Source: Mycobacterium sp. URHB0044 (lineage in GTDB: Bacteria; Actinomycetota; Actinomycetes; Mycobacteriales; Mycobacteriaceae). From it: 64,000 bases of DNA. Location: assembly GCF_000620625.1 (NCBI RefSeq), contig NZ_JIAW01000005.1, forward strand, positions 1 through 64,000. The letters run 5' to 3'. The position numbers and the translations under genes were made by a program. Every line of letters starts with the position of its first letter. Positions within the stretch are counted from its first letter, which is position 1. Positions 24,755 through 34,409 of the stretch are shown piece after piece. The notes under the pieces were generated by a model that ran no database searches, was not told the DNA's origin, and saw only the letters and a list, made by a program, of their open reading frames with translations.

Positions 24755-24959
24755 ATGGCTATTGTCGGTACTGCGCACGTTAAGCGCGGCGTGGCGGAAA
24801 TGGTCAAGGGCGGCAGGTCCCTACGATCTGGTCGTCGAGGTGGCGCAGACCGGCAAGCTGCCCGTGACACTGTTCACCGCCGGCCTGGGCGAGGCGATGG
24901 TCGGAATCAACGTGGAGGACATCGCATAACCTCACCGGCTTGCCGAACGCGGCTGGTAG
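24755..24959 (+). pseudogene. pdxS: Collapsed pdxS remnant with three joined fragments
   Basis: Three pieces of pyridoxal 5'-phosphate synthase PdxS lie in order but without the sequence between them. The N-terminal GTAHVKRGVAEMVKGG corresponds to the PdxS start. The central PYDLVVEVAQTGKLPVTLFTAG corresponds to the region near residue 210. The C-terminal LGEAMVGINVEDI is followed, in another frame, by PHRLAERGW and a stop at 24959, which is the normal PdxS terminus. Roughly two thirds of the gene is missing. It is not functional, and marks deletion-driven decay between the gabD-like and oxidase genes. Confidence 0.82.
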
Positions 24960-24968
24960 TCCGCTTCG

Positions 24969-27839
24969 TCAGCGTTCAGGATCCAGCAGCTCCGCCAGAT
25001 GCACTGACGTGCGATCGGCGGCGAGCTGCCGTACCTGCATATGGCAGCTGAAACCGTCAGTCAACACCGCGGTGTCGGAGTCCGTATTGAGCAGTGCAGG
25101 TGCTAGGGACTGTTGGGCCACCTGCATACTGATGCCGTAGTGCTGAGCCTCGAACCCGAAATTACCTGCGAAACCGCAACATCCGGTAGCTTCGTTCACC
25201 TGGGTCACCCCAATCGATGTCAGCGCCTTGCGCTGCGCGCCGGCGCCGAACACCGCGTACTCATGACAGTGGGTCTGAACGGTAACTTTGTCGGGCACCG
25301 TCGTGGAAGGGCGCCAGCCGCCGTCAGCATTCTCTGTGACGGCTTGCGCGAAACTGCGGACGCGGGCCGCCACCCGGCGAGCGGCATCGGAGTTGACGAG
25401 CTCGGGCAGATCCTTGCGAAACGCCGCTGCGCAACTGGGTTCGATCACCACGATGGGCCGGTCAGACCCGTCATCGAGAAGCACTGCAGCCTTGCGGAGT
25501 TGGCGTTTGGCCTTGCCCAGCTGACCCGTCGAGATGAAGGTCAGACCGCAGCATGCGTCAGTGCGGCACTCGCTGGTCTGGCCCGCTTCAGCGAGCACCC
25601 GGCGCGCGGAGCTGATGACCTCGGGCCGGAATCCCCGGGTGAACGTGTCGGCGATAACCACGACGTCTGCCGAAGGGCTCTTCGTACCAAGGGCTCGCCG
25701 GATTCGGCGCCGCGAGGCGAACTCAGGTAGCCTCCGGTGCGGAGTCAACCCGCCGCAGGCAGCGAGCACACGTGCCATCGGCCCACGCACCATGACGTTG
25801 ACCAGAGGCGCGATCCATTGGGTCAGCTGCAGCCAGGTCGGCAGCCAGCCGAGCGAGTAGTGTGAGATGGGCCGAATCCGCCATCGGTAGAAGTGGTCGA
25901 AGAATTCAGATTTGTACGTTGCCATGTCGACACCCACTGGGCAATCCGTCGAACAGGCCTTGCACGACAGACAGAGATCGAGTGAATCGCGAACGTCCTG
26001 GGAGCGCCAGCCCGCCGCAACTGTCGGAGAGTTTCGCACCATCTCCTGCAGGGCGCGGGCCCGACCACGGGTTGAATCCTTCTCGTCCCCGGTAGCCCGA
26101 AAGCTGGGGCACATCACGCCTCCGGTGGTGGCGCGGCAGCGGCCGACGCCGATGCAGCCCTGCACCGAATGCACAAACGGGTCAAGCGTCTGGTCGTTGG
26201 TCGATTTTAGGTGGAAGCTGGTTTGCCATTCACGAGGTGTGACATCGGCGAGAGAAAGGCTGTCCGTCAGCGGCTCAGGATCAACGATAATGCCCGGATT
26301 CAGTTGGCCCGCCGGATCCCAGATCCGCTTGAAAACCTGGAAGGCCGCCACGACCTCCGCGCTGTACATCAGTGGCAACAACTCTGAGCGCGCCCGGCCG
26401 TCACCGTGTTCGCCCGACATCGACCCGCCGAAGCTGACACATAGGCGTGCCGCGCGGTCGACGAACCTGGACATGAGCGCCCGGCCCGCCTCGGTTCGCA
26501 GATCGAAATCGATCCGGATATGCATGCAGCCCGCACCGAAGTGGCCGTACATGACCCCGGTGAGCTCGAACTCCGCAAGTAGTGCCTTCATGGCCACCAG
26601 ATAGTCCGCGAGTTGACTTGGGGCGACGGCGGAATCCTCCCAGCCGGTGTAAGATTCGCGTCCATCGATCAGTCGAGCCGACAACCCGGCGCCGTCTTCA
26701 CGGACGCGCCACAGGGAAGCACGTTCGACCGGTTCAGCGACGACCCGAGCGTCGACTAGGCGGCCCTGGGCCGTTAGCTTGGCGAGCAGTTCGCCGCCGC
26801 GCCGCTGCACTTCTTTCGTATCGTCGCCGTCGAGATCGACATAGAGCCAGGATTTTCCGTCGGGTAGACCTATCACCGAGTCTGACCCGCGCAGCCCGCG
26901 CATGGTCTCGACGATCACTGAGTCGATGCCTTCGATGGCGGCGGGGGAGTATTGCAGGATCACTGGATTGTCCCGCGCGGCGTCGATGAGATCGCGGTAT
27001 CCCAGGCACAGCAGCATGGCCGCGGGCGGGACGGGAACGAGTTTCACGGTGGCCGCGACGACGATCGCGCACGTGCCTTCGCTGCCGACCAGTGCGCGGG
27101 CCACATTGAACCCGTTCTCCGGCAGCAAGTTCGACAAGTGAAAACCAGAAACCTGACGGGGGATTCGGCCCAGTTCCAGCCGGAAGGACGCCAGATTGGT
27201 CTGTACCAGCGCGTGCAACTCGGACTCGATACGGGTGGCTTCGGCGACTGCGCCAGTATCCGCAGGCTCGGTGGCGCGCACTCCGTTGGAAGTGGCGGTC
27301 AGTCGGTGTCCGGACGAGGTGACGAGGTCGAGCGATATGACGTGATCGGAGGTGCGTCCGTAACGGACCGAATGGTTGCCACACGCATCGTTGCCAATGG
27401 CGCCGCCGACCGTCGCCCGCGACTTGCTGGAAGGATCTGGAGCGAAGGTGAGGGCGCCGTTGCTGGCATCGCTGACGGCTTTCTGCAGTTCGGTCAACAC
27501 GATGCCGGGGTCGACCACCGCGGTCCGGTTCCTTTCATCGAAGGACCGCACGCGGTTCATGTGGCGCGAGAAATCGATGATGAGGCCGCGTCCGATGGCA
27601 TTGCCTGCCAGCGAGGTACCACCGCCACGACTGGTGATCGGTATACCGGCGCGCACCGCCTCACGGACAATGACGGCGACCTCTCCGGGGGTGCGCGGGA
27701 AGGCGACGGCTTGTGGTGGCACGCGGTAGTTGGAGGCGTCGAAAGAGTACTCGGCGCAACGTCGGGAATCGGTGTCGATCACGATCCCGACCCCCGCGAG
27801 AATGCGCTGGAGGGCCTCTATGGCGGTAACGTCTTCCAT
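24969..27839 (-). CDS. FAD-linked oxidase / iron-sulfur fusion, D-2-hydroxyglutarate or D-lactate dehydrogenase type (YdiJ-like)
   Basis: 956 residues. Order: VAO/PCMH FAD domain (TSRGGGTSLAGNAIGRGLIIDFSRH; DPSSKSRATVGGAIGNDACG), FAD-oxidase C-terminal domain (GHFGAGCMHIRIDFDL; SMSGEHGDGRARSELL), two ferredoxin-type Cys clusters (CIGVGRCRATTGGVMCP; CLSCKACSTDCPVG), and heterodisulfide-reductase-type CCG motifs (DACCGLTF; TGCCGFAGNFG). This architecture matches E. coli YdiJ, a D-2-hydroxyglutarate dehydrogenase, and related D-lactate enzymes. It feeds electrons to the quinone pool. Operator copy 3 lies 68 bases upstream. Confidence 0.88.
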   Translation of the reverse strand: MEDVTAIEALQRILAGVGIVIDTDSRRCAEYSFDASNYRVPPQAVAFPRTPGEVAVIVREAVRAGIPITSRGGGTSLAGNAIGRGLIIDFSRHMNRVRSFDERNRTAVVDPGIVLTELQKAVSDASNGALTFAPDPSSKSRATVGGAIGNDACGNHSVRYGRTSDHVISLDLVTSSGHRLTATSNGVRATEPADTGAVAEATRIESELHALVQTNLASFRLELGRIPRQVSGFHLSNLLPENGFNVARALVGSEGTCAIVVAATVKLVPVPPAAMLLCLGYRDLIDAARDNPVILQYSPAAIEGIDSVIVETMRGLRGSDSVIGLPDGKSWLYVDLDGDDTKEVQRRGGELLAKLTAQGRLVDARVVAEPVERASLWRVREDGAGLSARLIDGRESYTGWEDSAVAPSQLADYLVAMKALLAEFELTGVMYGHFGAGCMHIRIDFDLRTEAGRALMSRFVDRAARLCVSFGGSMSGEHGDGRARSELLPLMYSAEVVAAFQVFKRIWDPAGQLNPGIIVDPEPLTDSLSLADVTPREWQTSFHLKSTNDQTLDPFVHSVQGCIGVGRCRATTGGVMCPSFRATGDEKDSTRGRARALQEMVRNSPTVAAGWRSQDVRDSLDLCLSCKACSTDCPVGVDMATYKSEFFDHFYRWRIRPISHYSLGWLPTWLQLTQWIAPLVNVMVRGPMARVLAACGGLTPHRRLPEFASRRRIRRALGTKSPSADVVVIADTFTRGFRPEVISSARRVLAEAGQTSECRTDACCGLTFISTGQLGKAKRQLRKAAVLLDDGSDRPIVVIEPSCAAAFRKDLPELVNSDAARRVAARVRSFAQAVTENADGGWRPSTTVPDKVTVQTHCHEYAVFGAGAQRKALTSIGVTQVNEATGCCGFAGNFGFEAQHYGISMQVAQQSLAPALLNTDSDTAVLTDGFSCHMQVRQLAADRTSVHLAELLDPER

Positions 27840-27906
27840 GCGACCTTCACCTCATTCTCGACTGGCTGGATGCAGCTCACTCAGGGGTGTGTGGCTAGCC
27901 CGACAG

Positions 27907-27918
27907 ATTGTCAACAAT
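27907..27918. promoter_or_regulatory. ATTGTCAACAAT operator, copy 3 (FAD/Fe-S dehydrogenase)
   Basis: Best copy of the regulon motif, extended to AGATTGTCAACAATCT (27905-27920), symmetric except for the two central bases. It lies between the oxidase start at 27839 and the stop of the tartrate-dehydrogenase-like gene at 27963. Confidence 0.8.
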
Positions 27919-27962
27919 CTACATGTGATGAAGGCACGTGCCAACGCCGCTCGAGCAGGCCG

Positions 27963-29033
27963 CTAGCGCGGAATCCTGTCGAGGATCGCAGCGGCCATTT
28001 CGACGGTGGTGGCTGTCCCGCCGAGATCCCGCGTCAAAGTGCCTTCGCACAGTGCGAGGGTGATGGCTTCGAGAATCTCCGCTGCGGCGTCAGGGTGACC
28101 GAGATGGTCGAGCAACATCGCGGCAGACCAGATGGCTCCCACGGGATTGGCGATATTCTGGTTCGCGATATCGGGGGCCGATCCGTGCACCGGTTCGAAC
28201 ATCGACGGACATTGACCGGACGGGTTCAAATTGGCGGACGGCGCGATGCCGATAGACCCAGCCACCGCAGCGGCGAGGTCGGACAGAATGTCACCGAACA
28301 GGTTCGATGCCAGCACCACGTCGAAATCGCCGGGCTTGAGGACAATGCGGGCTGCAAGGGCGTCAATGTGTTCCGAGCGCCATCGCACACTCGGATGGCC
28401 CGCGGCGCGATCGCTGACGACCTCGTCCCAGAACGGCATGCTGTGAATGAGCCCGTTGGACTTGGTGGCGGACACCAGATTGCCCTGCCGCTGAGCCGCG
28501 AGCTCGAAAGCATAGTCAGCGATCCGCGATATCCCCTTGCGCGTGAAAACGGCTTCCTGCAATGCGAACTCATCGTCCCCGGCACCGAAGCGGCCACCGA
28601 TGCGCGAGTATTCGCCTTCGGAGTTCTCCCGCACGATGACCAGGTCGACACCGCCCTGGACGTGGCTGGGCAGAGCCCGTTTCAGCGGTGAGTCGACACC
28701 CTCAAACACACGAGCGGGCCGCTTATTCACAAACTGGTCGAACTCGCGGCGCAACGGGATCAGCAGGCCCCACAGCGAGACGTGATCGGGCACTCCGTGC
28801 CAACCGACCGCGCCCAACAGGATGGCGTCGTGGGCCCGGATCTGATCCAAACCGTCGTCGGGCATCATTGCACCGAGGTTGGCGTAGCGCTCGCAGGACC
28901 AATCAAATTCATCAAACGTAAAGTGCAGGCCGTGCCGTCGTCCGACGGCATCGAGGACCATGGTTGCCGGGGGAAGAACCTCGCGGCCAATGCCGTCACC
29001 GGGGATGAGGGCTATGCGGTAACTCGATTTCAT
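27963..29033 (-). CDS. Tartrate / 3-isopropylmalate-type NAD-dependent dehydrogenase-decarboxylase
   Basis: 356 residues from the ATG at 29033; a GTG two codons earlier is in frame. Isocitrate/isopropylmalate dehydrogenase fold: IPGDGIGREVLP, VRENSEGEYSRIGG (tartrate-dehydrogenase-like wording), catalytic Lys in ATKSNGL, metal Asps in LASNLFGDILSDLAA, and NAD-site EPVHGSAPDIANQNIANPVG. The family oxidatively decarboxylates tartrate, D-malate or isopropylmalate. It stands between the oxidase operator and a divergent FCD-GntR gene, behind a GTAGAACA half-operator at 29084-29100. Confidence 0.85.
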   Translation of the reverse strand: MKSSYRIALIPGDGIGREVLPPATMVLDAVGRRHGLHFTFDEFDWSCERYANLGAMMPDDGLDQIRAHDAILLGAVGWHGVPDHVSLWGLLIPLRREFDQFVNKRPARVFEGVDSPLKRALPSHVQGGVDLVIVRENSEGEYSRIGGRFGAGDDEFALQEAVFTRKGISRIADYAFELAAQRQGNLVSATKSNGLIHSMPFWDEVVSDRAAGHPSVRWRSEHIDALAARIVLKPGDFDVVLASNLFGDILSDLAAAVAGSIGIAPSANLNPSGQCPSMFEPVHGSAPDIANQNIANPVGAIWSAAMLLDHLGHPDAAAEILEAITLALCEGTLTRDLGGTATTVEMAAAILDRIPR

Positions 29034-29083
29034 GGACACGGTGTGCCCTCCTCTGTTGATACAGGTGGCGGATACTCGGCAGG

Positions 29084-29100
29084 AGCCCTACTGTAGAACA
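29084..29100. promoter_or_regulatory. GntR operator, second type, half-degenerate copy
   Basis: CTACTGTAGAACA (29088-29100) matches 13 of 17 bases of the perfect palindrome at 29924-29940 in reverse orientation. It lies between the divergent tartrate-dehydrogenase-like and GntR genes, where an autoregulator would bind. Confidence 0.6.
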
Positions 29101-29186
29101 ATAATGAGAACTCTTGATCCGCGCGCACCTGCTAAGGCTGGGCGTGCCGGCAACTTCGCAGCCCACCGGCGATATACGGTGTCGCA

Positions 29187-29879
29187 GTGACCGGCTTCCG
29201 CGCCTTGAAAGTGTCGCGAACGACCACACCGCAGCAGGTCGTCGACGAGCTCAAGGACATGATCCTGCGTGGCGACCTCGGCCCCGGGGAGCGAATCAAC
29301 GAAAGTACGATCGCCTCGGAATGGGGATTGTCGCGTAACACTGTGCGCGAAGCGCTGCGGTTGCTCGAATCCGGCGGTCTTATCCGTAAACACCCTAAGC
29401 GGGGCATGGCGGTGTGGGATCCCTCAGACGCGGAAATTCTCGATCTCTATTCCGCACGGTTCTATCTAGAGACGCTGGCCGCCTCTACCGTGACGCCCGC
29501 GACAGACCTCAGTGCTGTTCACGGCGCCTACGAAGCGTTCAAACGCGCACTGAGTACCCATGATCCTTATCAGATCGTGGTGCGAGACCTGGACATTCAC
29601 GGCGCAGTTGTCGGGCTTCTGGGCAATCAATTTCTCGATGCGACATATGCAAACCTCAGTACTCAGCTGCAGTACTTTTTGATGGTGCTGTCTCTGGAGC
29701 ACCTGGAGTACGACGACGTCTCCGGCATCGAAACCGAGCACCGTGCGATCGTGGACGCCCTCGAAAGCCGCGATGCACAACGGGCAGAGTCGACCGTGGG
29801 AGAGATCACCATTAGGAACCGTGATTTCGTGCGGCAAGCAGTTCAGCGGCGTCGCGACGCCGTTCACACGACCAGCTAG
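29187..29879 (+). CDS. GntR family regulator, FCD type (1)
   Basis: 230 residues. N-terminal wHTH: TTPQQVVDELKDMILRGDLGPGERINESTIASEWGLSRNTVREALRLLESGGLIRKHPKRGMAV. The C-terminal helical FCD domain has metal/ligand residues in VVRDLDIHGAVVGLLGN and IETEHRAIVDALESRDA. Divergent from the tartrate-dehydrogenase-like gene. The sites TGTTCTACAGTAGAACA and its half-copy bracket the gene, so it probably uses this motif; whether it also reads ATTGTnnACAAT is open. Confidence 0.9.
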   Translation: MTGFRALKVSRTTTPQQVVDELKDMILRGDLGPGERINESTIASEWGLSRNTVREALRLLESGGLIRKHPKRGMAVWDPSDAEILDLYSARFYLETLAASTVTPATDLSAVHGAYEAFKRALSTHDPYQIVVRDLDIHGAVVGLLGNQFLDATYANLSTQLQYFLMVLSLEHLEYDDVSGIETEHRAIVDALESRDAQRAESTVGEITIRNRDFVRQAVQRRRDAVHTTS

Positions 29880-29923
29880 CGAAAACAGAAGATAGGTCTG
29901 TTGTGAACGGTAGCTCATGATAC

Positions 29924-29940
29924 TGTTCTACAGTAGAACA
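29924..29940. promoter_or_regulatory. GntR operator, second type, perfect palindrome
   Basis: TGTTCTACAGTAGAACA is symmetric over 8+1+8 bases. It lies 45 bases after the GntR stop and 20 bases before the ATG at 29961, so it would control the small downstream gene. Its half-copy is at 29084-29100. Confidence 0.72.
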
Positions 29941-29960
29941 AATTGAACGAAGTTAGGGCG

Positions 29961-30434
29961 ATGCCGCAACGTGTGACACCTTTGGTCGTACCCGCGGGCG
30001 CCATCCTGGAAAGTCTCGATCGGGCCGACCACGTGAACGGTGGCCCCGCTGCCGTTGGTGAGGCCAGCTCGCATCGGCTGCTTGCCGGCGCGGGGCGGGA
30101 TGCCGGGCTGACGCGTCTGATCACGCTTGGCGGATTTGACGCGCAACTGCTGCGTTTTGTCGTGACCTGGCGGCCCTACGGCGGGCCGCCAGAAGACGAA
30201 CTTTTTCCTGCTTTCGGCCTCACCCGCGCACAGGTAAGCGATCGGATTCGTGAACTAGTGACCCAAGATGGCGGCACCACACTGCACGTCGACGACGCGG
30301 TGCTACTCGTCGCTGCCGCCGAAACAATGGGGATCTCGATCTCGCTCACCACGCGTCGTGTACCGACTGGAACACCGCGCACACCCAGCAATCGCCAGTC
30401 GCCGCCGACCGGCCTACGGCCCAACCGCGGATAG
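29961..30434 (+). CDS. Hypothetical protein with DUF3263-like helical segment
   Basis: 157 residues from the ATG at 29961; a TTG at 29943 in frame is less likely because it touches the operator. The segment LLRFVVTWRPYGGPPEDELFPAFGLTRAQVSDRIREL looks like the short actinobacterial DNA-binding DUF3263-type helix pair, flanked by VLLVAAAETMGISISL and a basic proline-rich tail. No confident function; possibly an auxiliary regulator of the aminotransferase gene 127 bases downstream. Confidence 0.5.
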   Translation: MPQRVTPLVVPAGAILESLDRADHVNGGPAAVGEASSHRLLAGAGRDAGLTRLITLGGFDAQLLRFVVTWRPYGGPPEDELFPAFGLTRAQVSDRIRELVTQDGGTTLHVDDAVLLVAAAETMGISISLTTRRVPTGTPRTPSNRQSPPTGLRPNRG

Positions 30435-30561
30435 GCCGCGGCTGAACCTCGTGTTTGGAACTACGTGGTCGCCGACAGCCGTACCTCAGCAAGTGCGGCT
30501 CAAGAAACTCGCCACAGGACGAAAAGATCTGTCTCTCAAACAATCAACCGATGGAGGAAAG

Positions 30562-31806
30562 ATGATCGGAGATGCGCTGTGGAGCTCCCAAGCCCACATG
30601 CCAACGGTGCTCGGTGAGCGAATCACCATAACGACGGGCGACGGAGCCTGGTTGAGCACCGACGACGGCCGCCGGTTACTCGACGCCACGGCAAGCCTTT
30701 GGCACGCAAATATTGGCCACGGACGCCGTGAGCTGGCCGACGTCGCGCACAAGCAGATGAGTGAACTGGAGACCTAACACACGTTCGGGCGGTTCGCGAA
30801 CGAGCCAGCGCTGCGGCTCAGTGATCGCCTCGCCGACATGATGCCGATCGACTCCGCGAAAATCTTCTTCACCAGCGGTGGTTCGGATTCCGTGGACATG
30901 GCCTGCAAGCTGGCGCGGCTGCACTGGCAGCTGGACGGCAAATCAAGCAAGAAGATGATCATCAGCAGAGACCGCGCATATCACGGACTTCATGCCTTCG
31001 GTACAAGTATCGGCGGACTGTGCCATAACCGCACCGGGTACGGCACTGCTTCGTTGGTGCCTGAAACCGCACGCATCCCTACCTACGGGCTGGCCGATGC
31101 GATCGAGAGGATGGACGAGATTGGACCCGACAACATTGCCGCGATCATTACGGAGCCGGTGCTGGGTACCGGCGGCGTCCACGGTCCCGAGGACGGCTAT
31201 CTGATCGGCCTGCAGTCGTATGCCCACGCCAACGACATCCTGTTGATTCTTGACGAAGTCATCACCGGCTTCGGACGCACGGGACGGATGTTCGCCGCTC
31301 AGCGCTGGGGCGTCACGCCGGACATGATGACCATGGCAAAGGGAATTACCTCGGGTTACCTACCACTCGGTGCAGTCGCAGTGGCTCCCAATGTGTGGCA
31401 GCGATTCTTTGACGACTCCGACGCACCGAGCTTCCGCCACGGGCTAACCTACGCAGGCCATGCCACGGCATGCGTTGTTGCCGAGGCGAATCTGGACATC
31501 ATTGAGCAGGAAGGTCTGGTGGCGCGCGCGGCAGAATTGGAACAGCTGTTGGTCAGCTCTCTGGCTCCGCTCGCGGCGCATCCGAAGGTGATGGAGGTTC
31601 GTTCCGGTGCCGGGCTGCTGGCCGGCGTGCAACTGCACGCGGCGGTCGACGGCGCCTCCGTGGTCGAGTCCTGCCTGTCCAACGGAGTCATCCTGCGTCT
31701 TCTGTACGAGAACACCATTCAGATCAGCCCGCCATTCGTCGTCAGTGACGCCGACATCGCGCTCATCGTCGATTCGATTGCAGCTGGGCTCGCTGGTGAA
31801 ACCTGA
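30562..31806 (+). pseudogene. Class-III aminotransferase interrupted by an in-frame TAA
   Basis: The reading starts at the ATG at 30562 (GGAGGA upstream) and runs MIGDALWSSQAHMPTVL ... KQMSELET, then TAA at 30775-30777, then continues in the same frame with HTFGRFANEPALRLSDRLA to 31806. In homologues the join reads LETYHTFGRFAN, so a Tyr codon has become TAA. The rest is intact: FFTSGGSDSVDMACKLAR, LLILDEVITGFGRTGRMFAAQRW and the PLP lysine in TMAKGITSGYLPLG. Otherwise it would be an omega-transaminase of about 414 residues. Single-base nonsense mutation or sequencing error; a restart at the ATG at 30838 would lack the N-terminus. Confidence 0.82.
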
Positions 31807-32617
31807 CGTGACGAACGCGACGGAATCCTGCTTCGTGTGGGACTCGGTGCGACGGAGTGAATGGAGCTCGGGGATAGCACAATTGGTGAAGGCACGCGGG
31901 CAACGAGAGTAGTCGCTGTGGCGGTGAGGGCCATGTTGTTCCTCGCTTGATGATGGCGACGGTGGCGTTCGCTGATCTCGGTATGGCGCACGGTGTCATA
32001 GACGTGTCTGTTGGCCCCGCCGGCGGTCGAGGCTGAACTTTGGCTGTCGTGGTCGCCGGTCGCCCCGGCCGGCATTAGGTGGTCACGAACCGGCGGTATC
32101 GGATGCGTAGGTGTCTTCGCCGCTCGGGCCGCCACCGGTGAGGCGGGGGACCACGTCAACCATTGCGGGCAGCTGGGCTGCCGCAGGCCAGATGTCGCAC
32201 GAGGCGGTGCATCGCGCACCCCTGATCGTGGGCTTCGGTCCGGTTCGTTGAATTCTCGGTCGCCTGGTGATCCTTGCTCTTCGACGAACGCCGCGGCGGT
32301 GCGCCGAAGGCAGACGCGCGGATACGAACCCGATGTCCAATCGATGGTGAAGGGGCCGAGGCAGGCGTGCGCCCGACGCTGCTTTCGTGGGCAATGTGCG
32401 GATTGTCGACGACCTGTCTCGGCTATGTTAGCTCAAGATCAATATTGAAGATTGTTTACAATCGACGAGCGGCGAAGTAGTGTTCACGTCAGATGTATCC
32501 CGGTAGGTGACCGTGGAATAGGCGTGTCTGGCTTCGGATTCGCGGCGCTAGGGGCCGGAACATCGATCACGCGGTCCGTCTTCCCCGGCGGTTGGCAAAG
32601 AGAAAGTAAAGGACGGC
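31807..32617. other. Long gene-poor region upstream of the GMC operon
   Basis: 811 bases. No frame on either strand gives a recognisable family. The repetitive GC-rich middle (31900-32380) has several short frames without ribosome binding sites; it may be decayed coding DNA but I cannot name a source. The only supported element is the operator copy at 32451-32462. Confidence 0.45.
32451..32462. promoter_or_regulatory. ATTGTTTACAAT operator, copy 4 (GMC operon)
   Basis: AGATTGTTTACAATCG, with the same ATTGT/ACAAT arms and TT centre. It lies 156 bases upstream of the GMC oxidoreductase start at 32618, which heads the four-gene operon to 38253. Confidence 0.75.
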
Positions 32618-34327
32618 ATGGCGATTAAGGCATACGATTACATCATCGTAGGTGGCGGCTCGGCGGGTTGTGCACTTGCCAACCGCTTGACATCCGACGG
32701 ATCCGCCAACGTCCTCGTGATCGAGGCCGGACACCGCAGTTCGCGGTTCGATCTTCCGGTGCGAGTCCCCTCGGCATTTCTGTTCATGTTCGGAAAGTCG
32801 TTCTACGACTGGCAATTCAAGTCCGAGCCCGAGCCGCACCTGAACAACCGCCGCATCGAGCACTACCGCGGCAAGCTCATGGGCGGATCAAGCTCCATCA
32901 ATGGCATGTTCTTCCAGCGCGGCAATGCGCTGAGCTTCGAGCAGTGGGGCGAGCTGCCGGGCATGGAGGCGTGGGACTACGCCGGCGTGCTGCCGTACTT
33001 CAAGCGCTGCGAGCGCTACACCTCGTCCAATGTCAACGACATCTACCGCGGACGATCAGGACCGATCCCGGTATCCGCCAGCCCGGCCGACGGTCCACTG
33101 TTCGGCGCGATGTTCGACGCTGTTCGCCAGGCAGGATATGAGGTGGTCGATGATGTCAACGGCTACCGGCAGGAGGGTTTCGCCCAGTTCAACCGCAACA
33201 TCGAAGGCGGCGAACGGTATTCCTCGGCACGGGCCTACGTCGATCCCATCAGGGATCGAAAGAACCTCGAGGTCGTGACCGGTGCGCTGGTCACCCGTGT
33301 CATCTTCGAAGGCAAGAAGGCCGTGGGCGTCGAGTTGTCCTCCAAGCGTGGGGGCCGGCAGGTCGTGCGGGGTACCGAGACCATTCTCTGTGGAGGTGCG
33401 TTCAATTCTCCGCAGCTCCTGCAACTTTCGGGTGTCGGAAATGCCGGGGAGCTGAGCAAGCTGGGCATCAAGGTCGTGCACGACCTGCCAGGTGTTGGTG
33501 AGAATCTGCAGGACCACCTGGAGGCGTTCGTGATGTACGCCTGCGCCCAGCCGGTCTCGATAATGCCGTACCTCAAGCCGATCAACTGGCCGAGTGTCGG
33601 GCTCAAATGGATGTTCGGCCGCAAGGGAGTCGGTGCGACCAACCACTTCGAGGCCGGCGGCTTTGTTCGGTCGAACGACGACGTCGTTATGCCCAACCAT
33701 ATGATGACCATGCTGCCGGTCGGCGTCCGCAATGACGGCTCTCCCGCCCCGACGCCGCACGCATACCAGATCAACATTGCGCCACAGACGCCACAGTCGA
33801 TCGGCCACGTCAAATTGCGGTCGGTAGACCCCACCGCCCACCCGGTGCTGAAGTTCAACTATCTATCTACCGAGCAGGATCGCAAGGAGTGGATCGAGGT
33901 CGTGCACATCGCGCGCGACATCCTCAACCAGCCGGCATTCGCACCGTTCAACGGTGGCGAGCTGTCACCAGGACCGGGTGTCATGACCGACGAGGAAATC
34001 CTTAAGTGGGTGGCCCAGGACGCCGAGACGTCCTACCACCCCTGCGGTACCGCGAAGATGGGCATAGGTGAGGACGCAGTGGTACACCCCGATACCATGC
34101 GTGTTCACGGTGTTGAGGGCCTGCGCGTAGTCGACGCATCGGTCATGCCGATCATGCCGAACGCGAATCTGTATGCGCCGGTGATGATGATCGCAGAAAA
34201 GGCCGCAGACCTGATCCTCGGCAACGAACCCCTTCCCAAGGAGCACGTTCCGTTCTACCGGCATCAGCCCGCCGCAAGAACGACACCCAACGGCGTTAGG
34301 CCCGCAGAGGCCGCCACGCGAAAGTAG
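32618..34327 (+). CDS. GMC family oxidoreductase (choline dehydrogenase-like)
   Basis: 569 residues. FAD dinucleotide fold [20 protein letters not shown] signature 1 [17 protein letters not shown], signature 2 [18 protein letters not shown], and the C-terminal active site with HPCGTAKMG and [17 protein letters not shown]. It oxidises an alcohol to an aldehyde with FAD. As first gene of the operon with a DAO oxidase, kinase and PLP enzyme, it probably acts on a primary alcohol of the amine substrate. Choline itself cannot be assumed because no betaine-aldehyde-specific partner is evident. Confidence 0.9.
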   Translation: MAIKAYDYIIVGGGSAGCALANRLTSDGSANVLVIEAGHRSSRFDLPVRVPSAFLFMFGKSFYDWQFKSEPEPHLNNRRIEHYRGKLMGGSSSINGMFFQRGNALSFEQWGELPGMEAWDYAGVLPYFKRCERYTSSNVNDIYRGRSGPIPVSASPADGPLFGAMFDAVRQAGYEVVDDVNGYRQEGFAQFNRNIEGGERYSSARAYVDPIRDRKNLEVVTGALVTRVIFEGKKAVGVELSSKRGGRQVVRGTETILCGGAFNSPQLLQLSGVGNAGELSKLGIKVVHDLPGVGENLQDHLEAFVMYACAQPVSIMPYLKPINWPSVGLKWMFGRKGVGATNHFEAGGFVRSNDDVVMPNHMMTMLPVGVRNDGSPAPTPHAYQINIAPQTPQSIGHVKLRSVDPTAHPVLKFNYLSTEQDRKEWIEVVHIARDILNQPAFAPFNGGELSPGPGVMTDEEILKWVAQDAETSYHPCGTAKMGIGEDAVVHPDTMRVHGVEGLRVVDASVMPIMPNANLYAPVMMIAEKAADLILGNEPLPKEHVPFYRHQPAARTTPNGVRPAEAATRK

Positions 34328-34409
34328 TGCCTGCGATAGTCGCGAAGACCGGGGGCACGGGCTTCCGGTCATCGCACCTATTCACCCGACAACCAGGAAG
34401 TATCTGGAG

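Noticed and set aside
30775..30777. TAA as a recoded codon
   Set aside because: No recoding of TAA is known in these bacteria; nonsense mutation or error is simpler.
31807..32600. Degenerate transposase upstream of the GMC operon
   Set aside because: No DDE or HNH motif, no inverted repeats; wording not assignable.
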